DNA from: Caldifarciminota bacterium
GTDB taxonomy: Bacteria; Hydrothermota; Tepidihabitantia; SM23-42
Assembly: GCA_020343595.1 (NCBI GenBank)
Contig: CP070802.1
Span: 366,643 to 430,642 of the forward strand
DNA length: 64,000 nt
Reading direction: 5' to 3'
The position numbers were made by a program, and so were the translations under genes. The notes under the pieces are model-generated. The model did not search any database, was not told the DNA's origin, and worked only from the letters and a program-made list of their open reading frames with translations. Below, one piece after another: positions 28,583 through 36,521 of this stretch. Numbering within the stretch: the first letter of the stretch is position 1; each line of letters starts with the position of its first letter.

Positions 28583-29253
28583 TGATCATCATACTGCTCA
28601 TTGGCTTCGGCATTGGGGAGAGGTTAGAATACGACGCCAAGTTTTCGTTTCTGACTCTCGGAGCAATGACGCTTGAAGTCAGGGATACGTTGACCTATGA
28701 GAACGTGCACTGCTATCACATTTCTTCAGTGCTAACATCGGCTCGAGGCCTCCGGTTCTTGTTCACGATCGATGATACAATAGAAGTCTATACGAGCTCG
28801 GACAGTCTGTTTCCCTACATGTTCCGCGAAAGAATAAATGAGAGTGGATATCGCCGGGCGAGCGATATTTTCTTCGATCGCGATTCCCATTTTGTTAACT
28901 ATGATGACTCACTCATCATCAATACTACTGCGGAAACGCGAGATATTCTGAGTTTCTGGTATTACCTACGTGGCATCCCCCTGGAGTTAGGGGATACGAT
29001 CTTAGTTGACGTGCACAACGCGCGAGAAAATCACAAGGTGACATGCATTGTGCAGAAGAAGGAAATGGTTAAGACGAAAGCCGGCAATTACGAAGCGATT
29101 CTTGTTGAACCGCAGACCGAAGGAAAAGGGATATTTGGTGCGAAAGGTGGCATGCAGATATGGTATTCTGAGGTTGATCGGATACCGGTGCAGATAAGGG
29201 CGAGCATGAAATTTGGTACCGTACTTTTTCGATTGAAGGAGGTCGTTAATTAA
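28579..29253 (+). CDS. DUF3108 family exported protein
   Basis: The 224-residue protein begins with a short hydrophobic leader (IIILLIGFGIG) and is otherwise beta-rich. LEYDAKFSFLTLGAMTLEV at the start and the C-terminal GGMQIWYSEVDRIPVQI are typical of DUF3108. It overlaps htpX by 4 bases (ATGA). Function unknown; it may act in the periplasm or outer membrane. Confidence 0.8.
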   Translation: MMIIILLIGFGIGERLEYDAKFSFLTLGAMTLEVRDTLTYENVHCYHISSVLTSARGLRFLFTIDDTIEVYTSSDSLFPYMFRERINESGYRRASDIFFDRDSHFVNYDDSLIINTTAETRDILSFWYYLRGIPLELGDTILVDVHNARENHKVTCIVQKKEMVKTKAGNYEAILVEPQTEGKGIFGAKGGMQIWYSEVDRIPVQIRASMKFGTVLFRLKEVVN

Positions 29254-30256
29254 GAAATTCGCAGTAATACTCGCTGGCGGAAGGGGCGAGCGCTTCTGGC
29301 CGTTGAGTCAACCCGATTTTCCGAAACAATTCCTGACCATCTTCGACGATAAACCACTCCTGATTCAAACCCTACAGCGCATCCGGAGGCATTTCACGAG
29401 AGGCGAAAGGTTGTTGATAATACCAAAGGAACTGAAAGCATTGACCAAGAAATACGTCGGCGGGGAGAACATCGCAGTGGAACCAGTCCGGCGCAATACA
29501 GCGCCGGCCATCTGTCTTGCGGGAATGATCCTGCGAAGGAAATTCGGCAGCGGCGTTATGCATGTAATGCCGGCTGATCATTTGATCGCACCACGTAACG
29601 CTTTTATCAGCGCGTTGAAGTACGGGCAGAGGCTTGCCGAACAAGGGTATCTCGTGACATACGGTATCCGGCCCGATCGGCCTGAGACGGGCTACGGTTA
29701 CATCAGGCTTGGCCGCAGGATGGGGATGCAGGGTAAGAACAAATCCTACGAAGGTGCTGGCTTCACGGAGAAACCCGGTATGAAGCGAGCCAGACACTAT
29801 GTACGGAGCCGGCGTTATCTCTGGAATAGCGGAATATTCACATTCAACATAGCTACGATACTCGCTGAGATAAAGAATTATGTTCCCGATGTATATCACG
29901 GTGTCGAAAAGTTCATTGCGCAGCGTAGAATCCGTCATTTCGAGCAGGTTCCCGACATCTCGATCGATTATGGTGTAATGGAGAGGAGCCGACAGCTCTG
30001 CGTTGTTGAGGGTCGTTTTAGCTGGGATGACGTAGGTTCATGGTTGGCACTTGGAAGGTACTTCAAGAAGGATGGCAAAATGAACGTTCTGGTCGGCGAT
30101 GCTCGTGGTGTTCAGATAGAAGATACGATAATGTTCAGCCAGGACGTGCCCCTGCGCGCGTATGATGTTAAAGGTTTGATCGTCATTGTCAGCCCCCACG
30201 GTGTTTTGGTCTGTAAGAAGGACCGTGCTCAGGATTTGAAGAAGTTATTTAAGTAA
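29249..30256 (+). CDS. manC: Mannose-1-phosphate guanylyltransferase, apparent ATT start
   Basis: The 335-residue nucleotidyltransferase makes GDP-mannose from mannose 1-phosphate and GTP. The signature AVILAGGRGERFWPLSQ is followed by PKQFL, VEPVRRNTAPAICLAG, VMPADHLI and FTEKPG. The family N-terminus requires about ten residues before the first canonical start codon (TTG at 29303), which would cut through the nucleotide loop. The frame is open upstream only to 29237, and the codon 6 bases after AAGGAGG (29236-29242) is ATT at 29249, giving KKFAVILAGG after the initiator. The start overlaps the DUF3108 stop by 5 bases. Confidence 0.88.
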   Translation: MKKFAVILAGGRGERFWPLSQPDFPKQFLTIFDDKPLLIQTLQRIRRHFTRGERLLIIPKELKALTKKYVGGENIAVEPVRRNTAPAICLAGMILRRKFGSGVMHVMPADHLIAPRNAFISALKYGQRLAEQGYLVTYGIRPDRPETGYGYIRLGRRMGMQGKNKSYEGAGFTEKPGMKRARHYVRSRRYLWNSGIFTFNIATILAEIKNYVPDVYHGVEKFIAQRRIRHFEQVPDISIDYGVMERSRQLCVVEGRFSWDDVGSWLALGRYFKKDGKMNVLVGDARGVQIEDTIMFSQDVPLRAYDVKGLIVIVSPHGVLVCKKDRAQDLKKLFK

Positions 30257-30277
30257 GAAATGAGAAAAGGAGGAAAA

Positions 30278-30841
30278 ATGAAGAGATTGTTATTGCTTGG
30301 GTGCATTTTGCTCTTCGTGTTATGTGCACCAAAGAAAACCACGGTCGAAACTGAAGGCCTGGAAGAGGTCGTTGTCTTCGGCGAAGAAGAACCAGCAACG
30401 ATGAGCACCGAACCGGTTCTTCCAGTTGAGGAACCGCTTCTGCCTCCGCCCCCAGTTGAAGAGGAACCGATGCCGCCTGCTGAAGAAGAACTCGTATTGA
30501 TCCCGCCGCCTCCGGTCGCTGAGGAACCGATACTGCCTGAACGCCCGGCTCCCGAACCGTATGTGCCGGCAGAACCGGTTGCACCAGCCCCTGCGCCGCG
30601 TAATATCCTGGGATTCCGTGTTCAGATCTTTGCTTCGAACACCGAGGAGAACGCCTCGCGGGTAGCGGCCGACGCGCGCGCCGTGTTCACCGATGCCGTA
30701 TATATAGAGTACGTTGCGCCCTACTACAAAGTACGTCTCGGAGATTACTTAACTCGTGAAGAGATCGAACCTTTGAAGAACAAAGCTTTGAGTCTCGGCT
30801 ACCGGGGCGCGTTCATCGTCGAAACGATGGTGACGCCGTAG
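30278..30841 (+). CDS. Lipoprotein with SPOR domain
   Basis: This 187-residue protein has a signal peptide with lipobox LFVLC (Cys16). Residues 30-115 are a low-complexity Pro/Glu linker (PPPPVEEEP type) that may span the periplasm. The C-terminal SPOR domain (about 117-187) reads FRVQIFASNTEENASRVA and YYKVRLGDYLTREE. SPOR domains bind glycan strands stripped of stem peptides, usually at division sites. AAGGAGG 4 bases before ATG 30278 sets the start over an upstream ATG at 30260. Confidence 0.88.
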   Translation: MKRLLLLGCILLFVLCAPKKTTVETEGLEEVVVFGEEEPATMSTEPVLPVEEPLLPPPPVEEEPMPPAEEELVLIPPPPVAEEPILPERPAPEPYVPAEPVAPAPAPRNILGFRVQIFASNTEENASRVAADARAVFTDAVYIEYVAPYYKVRLGDYLTREEIEPLKNKALSLGYRGAFIVETMVTP

Positions 30842-30866
30842 GCATAGTTTCCCTGCTAAGGAGTCA

Positions 30867-31457
30867 TTGAGAAAAGATAGCACGCGGCCACACATCTTAC
30901 TTGCAACTCGGAACCAGCATAAGGTCGCCGAGATCGAGAAGATCGTCGGTGACGTCGTCGTAGTTCATAAGTTGGACGATCTGATTAACATCAATATACC
31001 AGAGTGCGGCAGGACTTTGCTGGAGAACAGTCTTGCTAAGGCCGCGTTCGTCTTCCAGTTACGTGGTCAAGCGACCCTTGCGGATGATTCCGGGCTTTTC
31101 GTGGATGCTCTCGATGGCGAGCCCGGAGTATTCTCGGCACGCTATGGAAGAGATGACGAAAACCGGATAGAGAGGTTGCTAAAGAATCTTGCGGATAAGA
31201 AGAATCGTAAAGCATCATTCCGTGCGGTCTTTGTTTATTACTTTGCACACGGCAGGTATGAGGCATTTGAAGGCAAATGCGCGGGTGAGATATCGCTTGT
31301 ACCTAAAGGCAGACAGGGTTTCGGTTATGACCCGATCTTCGTACCAGATGGATACAAGAAGACTTTTGCCGAGTTAGGTCCGGCGACGAAGAATCGTATC
31401 AGCCACAGAGCACGTGCGCTGGAGAAGTTTCGCAAATATTTGGAACAGCAGAGGTAA
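30867..31457 (+). CDS. rdgB: XTP/dITP pyrophosphatase (RdgB/HAM1)
   Basis: The 196-residue enzyme removes non-canonical purine nucleoside triphosphates. LLATRNQHKVAEIEKI, LADDSGLFVDALDGEPGVFSARY and the C-terminal GYDPIFVPDGY, with SHRARAL, are the family motifs. It starts at TTG, 3 bases after AAGGAG. It is the last gene of the operon that begins at lemA and converges on the DUF167 gene. Confidence 0.94.
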   Translation: MRKDSTRPHILLATRNQHKVAEIEKIVGDVVVVHKLDDLININIPECGRTLLENSLAKAAFVFQLRGQATLADDSGLFVDALDGEPGVFSARYGRDDENRIERLLKNLADKKNRKASFRAVFVYYFAHGRYEAFEGKCAGEISLVPKGRQGFGYDPIFVPDGYKKTFAELGPATKNRISHRARALEKFRKYLEQQR

Positions 31458-31481
31458 TTCGGCCTAATGATCTGAGGGTTT

Positions 31482-31721
31482 TCAGTCAGATATTTCTACA
31501 ATTTTATCCCGGGATGTTAAGCCCTTTGCTATGGTGATTGAGGATCTTCTTTTTCTGTAATGCCGGGCAAGTAACTCTACCAGTTCTTTGTTTGCCCTGC
31601 CCCGTTCAGGCGGGGAAATCACTCTTACTCTGAGCCGGTTGTTTCCCAGGTCGCTGACTTCATTTTTCTTTGAACGGGGTATGACCCGGACACTCAGAAG
31701 CACCCTACTGTTCTTTTTCAT
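31482..31721 (-). CDS. DUF167 / YggU family protein
   Basis: This 79-residue protein matches the family throughout: LSVRVIPRSKKNEV, LRVRVISPPERGRANKELVELLA, ITIAKGLTSRDKIVEI. Function unknown. It overlaps the 3' end of the anti-sigma factor gene by 17 bases and is probably cotranscribed with the sigma pair. Confidence 0.85.
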   Translation of the reverse strand: MKKNSRVLLSVRVIPRSKKNEVSDLGNNRLRVRVISPPERGRANKELVELLARHYRKRRSSITIAKGLTSRDKIVEISD

Positions 31722-32484
31722 CTCCTTCCTCTGTAGTCGCCAGTTCGAAATATACCTGTTTCTTCTTGCCCTCGATCGTGGGTGGGGCTAGTTGCTGACC
31801 CGCCAACTCTTTTTCAAGAACCGTATCCTTCTCCGGTATCAACGTGTTACCGGTGGCTACTTTAATGATCGTTCCGGTAGTGTCTATTATTGCACGCACT
31901 ACCTGTGCTCGTGCATGAGTTGCCACAACGGCCTCATCGATATCAGCCATTTCATCGCGGGTCTCGGCAATACCACCAGCGGCCGGAGCCTCTTTGAATT
32001 CTGCTGACGGCGCCATTTCTTGAGCTGCCTTTGCCATGCGCGTTGCCGTCACCGGTGCTGGCGCTTGGGTTATTTCGGGTTCGGGGATGGATATCTGAAC
32101 CTGCTGTCGTGTCGCAACCTTCTTATAGGCGATCTGGTCGGTCATACCGACGATTCTTTTTGAAGGGCTTATATCGATGAAGACAACAAGGATCAGTATT
32201 GCCGCTGCGACCGGTGCGAAGATCGGCGCGAATCTGAATAGACTGCGGCGTGGTGCAGGTCTGATCCTATCCATGACCCGGCGCTTAAGGCCAAAGTTGA
32301 ATTCTGGAGTAGGTTCTTCATAGACGCCGTCCCGGACGTCTCGGTTAATCTTCTCCAGGGCCATTAATTGTTGCTTGCAGGCTTTGCAGTCCTTCAGATG
32401 CGTTTCCACTTTGGCCCTGTCCTGCTCATTGAGTTCGCCGTCGAGATATCCGCTCAGCAACTCAATGGGCAAATCACACTTCAT
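31705..32484 (-). CDS. Anti-sigma factor with zf-HC2 zinc finger
   Basis: The 259-residue membrane protein has a cytoplasmic anti-sigma domain of the ZAS/zf-HC2 type: Cys3, LLSGYLDGEL, HLKDCKACKQQL. A membrane segment (about residues 88-105: FAPVAAAILILVVFID) and a Pro/Ala/Glu-rich extracytoplasmic region follow. The first base-pairs overlap the ECF sigma gene by 11 bases, the usual arrangement. It would hold the adjacent sigma factor inactive until an envelope signal arrives. Confidence 0.9.
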   Translation of the reverse strand: MKCDLPIELLSGYLDGELNEQDRAKVETHLKDCKACKQQLMALEKINRDVRDGVYEEPTPEFNFGLKRRVMDRIRPAPRRSLFRFAPIFAPVAAAILILVVFIDISPSKRIVGMTDQIAYKKVATRQQVQISIPEPEITQAPAPVTATRMAKAAQEMAPSAEFKEAPAAGGIAETRDEMADIDEAVVATHARAQVVRAIIDTTGTIIKVATGNTLIPEKDTVLEKELAGQQLAPPTIEGKKKQVYFELATTEEGDEKEQ

Positions 32485-33046
32485 GATTTCGAACCTCCAT
32501 ATTTTCGAATATTTGCCTTAGTTTAATACGAGCGCGGGCGAGTCGTGACATCACCGTTCCCTTTGGGATCCTGAGAAGTCTGCCGATCTCGTCGTATGAC
32601 AGATCTTCCTCGACTTTAAGCGAGATGATGATGCGAGCGTCTTCGGGCAACTGACACATTGCTCTGGCTAAGCGCTCACGGAACATCTTATTCCTGGTCA
32701 TTTGAACCGGGTCATTGCGGCCGTCCGAAAGGGTGTTTTCCACATACTCCAGTGGTTCGATACTGCCCCTGCGTTCGCGCTTCAGAAAATTTATCGCATT
32801 ATTCACGGCGATCCTCCTTAGCCAGCTGTAAAACGGCCTGCCGGTATGGAATTTCTTTATTGAACGATAAGCCCTTATGAAGGCTTCTTCGACCAGATCT
32901 TCGGCATCATCACGATTCATCACCATTCGGTACATCACCTTATAGAGAGCCATTTTGTAACGCTCCACAATCGGACCAAAGGCATCGCAATCGCCGTTCT
33001 TTACTGCTTCGATCAGTGCCTCGTCGCTCTCTATATTATTATACAC
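32474..33046 (-). CDS. ECF-type RNA polymerase sigma factor
   Basis: The 190-residue sigma-70 family member has region 2 (DAFGPIVERYKMALYKVMYRMVMNRDDAEDLVEEAFIRAYRS, given here only as its recognisable core DAEDLVEEAFIRAY) and region 4. The helix-turn-helix part of region 4 reads LSYDEIGRLLRIPKGTVMSR. The start is a GTG, inside a TATAAT-like sequence, so the exact N-terminus is uncertain. A perfect 16-base palindrome lies 20 bases upstream. The partner anti-sigma gene follows directly. Confidence 0.92.
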   Translation of the reverse strand: MYNNIESDEALIEAVKNGDCDAFGPIVERYKMALYKVMYRMVMNRDDAEDLVEEAFIRAYRSIKKFHTGRPFYSWLRRIAVNNAINFLKRERRGSIEPLEYVENTLSDGRNDPVQMTRNKMFRERLARAMCQLPEDARIIISLKVEEDLSYDEIGRLLRIPKGTVMSRLARARIKLRQIFENMEVRNHEV

Positions 33047-33066
33047 AGAAGATGCTCAAATATTCC

Positions 33067-33082
33067 TTGCTGCATGCAGCAA
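33067..33082. promoter_or_regulatory. Perfect 16-bp palindrome upstream of the ECF sigma gene
   Basis: TTGCTGCATGCAGCAA is exactly self-complementary and ends 20 bases from the sigma GTG. It could be an operator. No U-tract follows in either direction, so it is not a terminator. Confidence 0.45.
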
Positions 33083-33197
33083 TCGATGCTAAGTGATGGG
33101 ATAAGATTCATACGGATTACAGAGGTTTCATACGGATGGGCACAGAAGAATCCAGGATGTTAATCCGTTTGCATCCGCTATGATCGGTCTGAATCCA

Positions 33198-33941
33198 CTA
33201 CTCCTGCAGGGAGTAGCCGGCTGGGATCTCGAATACCTTGTCGTTTATTGGCGTCGTCTCGATCTTCGTTACCTCACTTCGGGCAGTCATGGTGAATGAC
33301 ATGATACCGCCGCCCATACTCATCTCCATGATTATCTCGAGCGGGAAACCTTCGATATCGCTGATTTTTTCCTGGAATTCCTCGTAGTTCTTTTTATTGG
33401 GTCCCATCATAGATGATGAACCTAATTTTGATTCAGACATGTGTTTCTGGAAATCTTGTATCTCCTTGTATCCCGGTACGTCTTTTGTCACCCACATCGT
33501 CTGCTTGAAGGTCGCCGAACCTTCGTCACCGGCGGTTTCCATGGTCACGATAACCTCTTCGCAATCTTTGCTGAGGATTTTTTTCGTTTCACCGGTTCTT
33601 ATCACCTTGACGTCGGGCATTTCCATTGTCGGTTCTTCAGATTCTTCTGGCTCACCGCCCATTTCCTCCATGCTGATCTCAGTATATTCTTTGTTTTCAT
33701 GGTCAATCGACCATATGACACCTTTGTCGAGCCTGATTATCTTTACGTCAGACATGCTGCCTGCTTTCTCATCTTCGGCAGTCATTTCAGTCAGGGAACG
33801 GTCGCCCTTAACGAAGACACGCATGTGCGTTTCGCCTTTCATTCCCATCATTCCTTCGGTGGTCGATGTCATTTCGTACATTACATCGGCGTATAGCATT
33901 GATGCAAGACAGCATAGCAGTGCGAGACTGAATATTCTCAT
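33198..33941 (-). CDS. Exported DUF4412-like protein
   Basis: The 247-residue protein starts at the ATG 6 bases after AGGAGG (33948-33953). A signal peptide (MRIFSLALLCCLASMLYA) is followed by beta-rich, Met-rich sequence: YEMTSTTEGMMGMKGETHMRVFVKGDRSLTEM shows the DUF4412 pattern in its core (MRVFVKGDRSLTEM). IDHENKEYTEI and CEEVIVTM are also typical. The end FEIPAGYSLQE is conserved in such proteins. Function unknown; probably periplasmic or outer-membrane associated. Confidence 0.8.
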   Translation of the reverse strand: MRIFSLALLCCLASMLYADVMYEMTSTTEGMMGMKGETHMRVFVKGDRSLTEMTAEDEKAGSMSDVKIIRLDKGVIWSIDHENKEYTEISMEEMGGEPEESEEPTMEMPDVKVIRTGETKKILSKDCEEVIVTMETAGDEGSATFKQTMWVTKDVPGYKEIQDFQKHMSESKLGSSSMMGPNKKNYEEFQEKISDIEGFPLEIIMEMSMGGGIMSFTMTARSEVTKIETTPINDKVFEIPAGYSLQE

Positions 33942-33959
33942 CAGTAGCCTCCTTTGGAG

Positions 33960-33987
33960 ATTATACAACAAACAACAGGTATGTCAA
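33960..33987 (-). promoter_or_regulatory. Promoter of the DUF4412 gene
   Basis: On the minus strand, TTGACA (33982-33987), a 16-base spacer and TATAAT (33960-33965), followed by AGGAGG and the ATG. Confidence 0.85.
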
Positions 33988-34028
33988 TTGCACGCATCCT
34001 CATTGTTGTATGGTGCCAGAACGGATTA

Positions 34029-35183
34029 CTAAAGCAGTAGCCTCTTTATCAATACTGTAGCGTAGGTTCCCGGCAAAAATACACATTTCACAACACATTT
34101 GTGTTTGCCTGTATAGATATCATCGGGTGCGGGTTTTGATACGGCGAATTCATCCGGGAAGGCGATCGCATCGCGCAGAAAATACTTGAACCTCACCCCG
34201 CGCAGGCGCATCTTCTGGAGGGCCATCTGCTTTAGCGTAATACCTTCCTTTGCCAGTGTCTTTTCGATATGCTTACCGACCGCGCCGGCAAGTTTCGTCT
34301 TCTCGTTGACCATAGGTATTAAACGGTCCACTGCCTTGAGCGGTACCTGCAATTTGCGAAAGAATGTGAACTCGCCCATGGAATATTTCAGGATCACATT
34401 TTCGGCGCTATATTGCTTTACCATCCGCGCCAATGTTTCATTGAAAATATATGACTGATATGCGAGCAGGTACAGGTTCAGGAACTCACGGTCGATCTTC
34501 TTGAGCGCGTTCTTGAAATCTTTGGGGTGGGCAGACAGATAACGTAGTACCGGACGGTAGAATATCGGTGCGATTTTCAAGCAACCCTGCCAGTCGCGCC
34601 AGTGGCTCAAACAGTATTCCTTGAACTTCTTTTCCTGCGCGTTGTCCTCTTTGTATGCATAGCACGTCAGCAGCTTCAAAGCGCCCTGGTAGTGCTCGAG
34701 CACCATTTTCTTGGCGATGAACCCCTGACCATGCCGGGCCGAGCCGAAGCGCTGCTCGTCAAAATAATTGGGGAAGCCGTGTTCTCGCACTTCATCCGCA
34801 TTGAGGCGGATTCTTTCTGCTTCTCCTTTAGTCAGATTCCGGAGCGTGATGCGGAAGCTGTTTCCCCGTAACATCCCTGGTTTTACTGCTTTGTTGCTCT
34901 GTCCGATTGGCGTGAGCGTGAAATTGTCTTCCTCTATTGCACGTTTGAAATTGCCTTTGAATGAAAGATACTGGGTGGAAAGTGAATAACGGTCTTTTAA
35001 CCCGGCACGGGCGAAAAGGTTCTTCGATACATTCATCTTACGGGCGACAAAGTCTATCACATCCAGCGTGTTCCAGTAGCGCTTTTTGAGTTTCAGTATT
35101 GTGTGGGATCCTCTGTCCGAAAACGGAATGTCGATCTGTTCTTCGACGATGAAATCTTCCGGTTTTACCTTTATCTTGACCAT
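34029..35183 (-). CDS. truD: tRNA pseudouridine(13) synthase TruD
   Basis: This 384-residue enzyme isomerises uridine 13 in tRNA-Glu. The start KVKPEDFIVEEQ, the catalytic Asp in FARAGLKDRYSLS and the NYFDEQRFGS motif identify the family. The usual TRUD insertion domain follows. It is the last gene of the rpsO-pnp-M16-truD run, 42 bases after the peptidase gene. Confidence 0.94.
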   Translation of the reverse strand: MVKIKVKPEDFIVEEQIDIPFSDRGSHTILKLKKRYWNTLDVIDFVARKMNVSKNLFARAGLKDRYSLSTQYLSFKGNFKRAIEEDNFTLTPIGQSNKAVKPGMLRGNSFRITLRNLTKGEAERIRLNADEVREHGFPNYFDEQRFGSARHGQGFIAKKMVLEHYQGALKLLTCYAYKEDNAQEKKFKEYCLSHWRDWQGCLKIAPIFYRPVLRYLSAHPKDFKNALKKIDREFLNLYLLAYQSYIFNETLARMVKQYSAENVILKYSMGEFTFFRKLQVPLKAVDRLIPMVNEKTKLAGAVGKHIEKTLAKEGITLKQMALQKMRLRGVRFKYFLRDAIAFPDEFAVSKPAPDDIYTGKHKCVVKCVFLPGTYATVLIKRLLL

Positions 35184-35225
35184 GAAAGTTGGACGATAAC
35201 TTCGGTTAGCGGCAATGAGGGCGAT

Positions 35226-36521
35226 TCAGCCGTTCAGGTCGTCCAGCATGTTCTTCACTTCACTGCTGTTGATCGGCCCCACGGCGGTTACCGTGTATTG
35301 CTTCGTGTCAAAGAATTCTTTGGTTATACTGTTTATCTGGTTTTCGTCTACGGCATTGATGCGTGCCACGACATCGTCGACACTGGCGATCTCCTTTGAG
35401 TATACCGCTTCCCGCGCGAGGCGTAGCATGCGGCTGGTTGAACTCTCGAGGCTGAGGAGCAGATTGCCTGACAGATATGTTTTCGCCAGGTCGATCTCTT
35501 CTTTGGTGAAGCCTTGCCGGTCGATCTCCTTGAAGATCGTCTTGAGACGGCGGACGACCTTCGGTATGTTCTTCTTGTCGCATATGAAGTAGAATCCTGA
35601 AACGCCGCAGTCGCAGTAGAAATCGATGAAGGACTGGACGTGATAGACCAAACCATCCTTTTCGCGCAGACCCTGGAAAAGGCGCGAGGACATGCCGCCG
35701 CCCAGCGCGGTATTCATGATTGAAAGAAGGTAGTGTTGGGGAGCAGCATACTCTACACCGCGTGTGCCGAAGACACAATGGACCTGCGAGACTTCTTTAC
35801 GTGATTGCGCCGCAACTTTGCCCAATCGGTAATCAGGCTGCTTGCGTTTCGTCTCAAGGACATGCTTGGTGAGGAATCTTTGTTTAGCGAGATCGACGAT
35901 CTTGTCATGATCATAGTTGCCGCTGAGGGCGATGACCATTTCCCGGTTCATGAGCTGTTTGTAGCGTTTCTTGGCGTGCGCAGCATCCATCTGCTTCACG
36001 GAATCTATGGTACCGGCAATTGGCCGTCCAAGTGCGTGATCGGGTAGAAGCGTGCGGAAGAAGAGCTCGAATACTGAATCACCCGGGTCATCATTGCTTG
36101 ATTTTATCTCTTCGAGAACGACTGACTTCTCTTTTTCGAGATCTGCACTGTCGATCTTTGATTCCAAAAGTATTTCAGCGATAAGTTCGAATACGAGGCC
36201 AATATGCTCGGAAAGAAATTTGGTAATGATTATAAGATTTTCCTTGGTTGTATAGGCGTCAAATGCACCGCCCAGACTTTCCATCATCTTCACGATTTCC
36301 AGTGCCGATTTGCGCGATGTTCCTTTGAAGAGCATGTGTTCTATCAGATGGGTGATGCCGCTCTCCTTCAAGTCTTCGTCCCTTGACCCGGTGTTGACGA
36401 AAAATCCCATCGAGAATGAGTAGAACTTCGGGATTTTTTCTGCGATTATTCTGACAGCTGGATTGAGTGTGGTAAGAGCGATCTTATTCTTTTCGGATAA
36501 GATTGATCCTCCCCTGATCAT
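35226..36521 (-). CDS. M16 family zinc peptidase (processing-peptidase-like)
   Basis: The 431-residue protein has the inverted zinc motif HLIEH in GITHLIEHMLFKGT, with the distal Glu in a KSVVLEEIKSSNDDP segment. The C-terminal half is the inactive M16 repeat (ALGGGMSSRLFQGLREKDGLVY). It overlaps the pnp 3' end by 38 bases. The ATG at 36521 has no ribosome binding site; a GGGGAGG lies inside the reading frame at codons 3-5 and would favour an unusual start (ATC) a few bases later, so the first residues are uncertain. Its place after pnp is common in bacteria. Confidence 0.92.
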   Translation of the reverse strand: MIRGGSILSEKNKIALTTLNPAVRIIAEKIPKFYSFSMGFFVNTGSRDEDLKESGITHLIEHMLFKGTSRKSALEIVKMMESLGGAFDAYTTKENLIIITKFLSEHIGLVFELIAEILLESKIDSADLEKEKSVVLEEIKSSNDDPGDSVFELFFRTLLPDHALGRPIAGTIDSVKQMDAAHAKKRYKQLMNREMVIALSGNYDHDKIVDLAKQRFLTKHVLETKRKQPDYRLGKVAAQSRKEVSQVHCVFGTRGVEYAAPQHYLLSIMNTALGGGMSSRLFQGLREKDGLVYHVQSFIDFYCDCGVSGFYFICDKKNIPKVVRRLKTIFKEIDRQGFTKEEIDLAKTYLSGNLLLSLESSTSRMLRLAREAVYSKEIASVDDVVARINAVDENQINSITKEFFDTKQYTVTAVGPINSSEVKNMLDDLNG

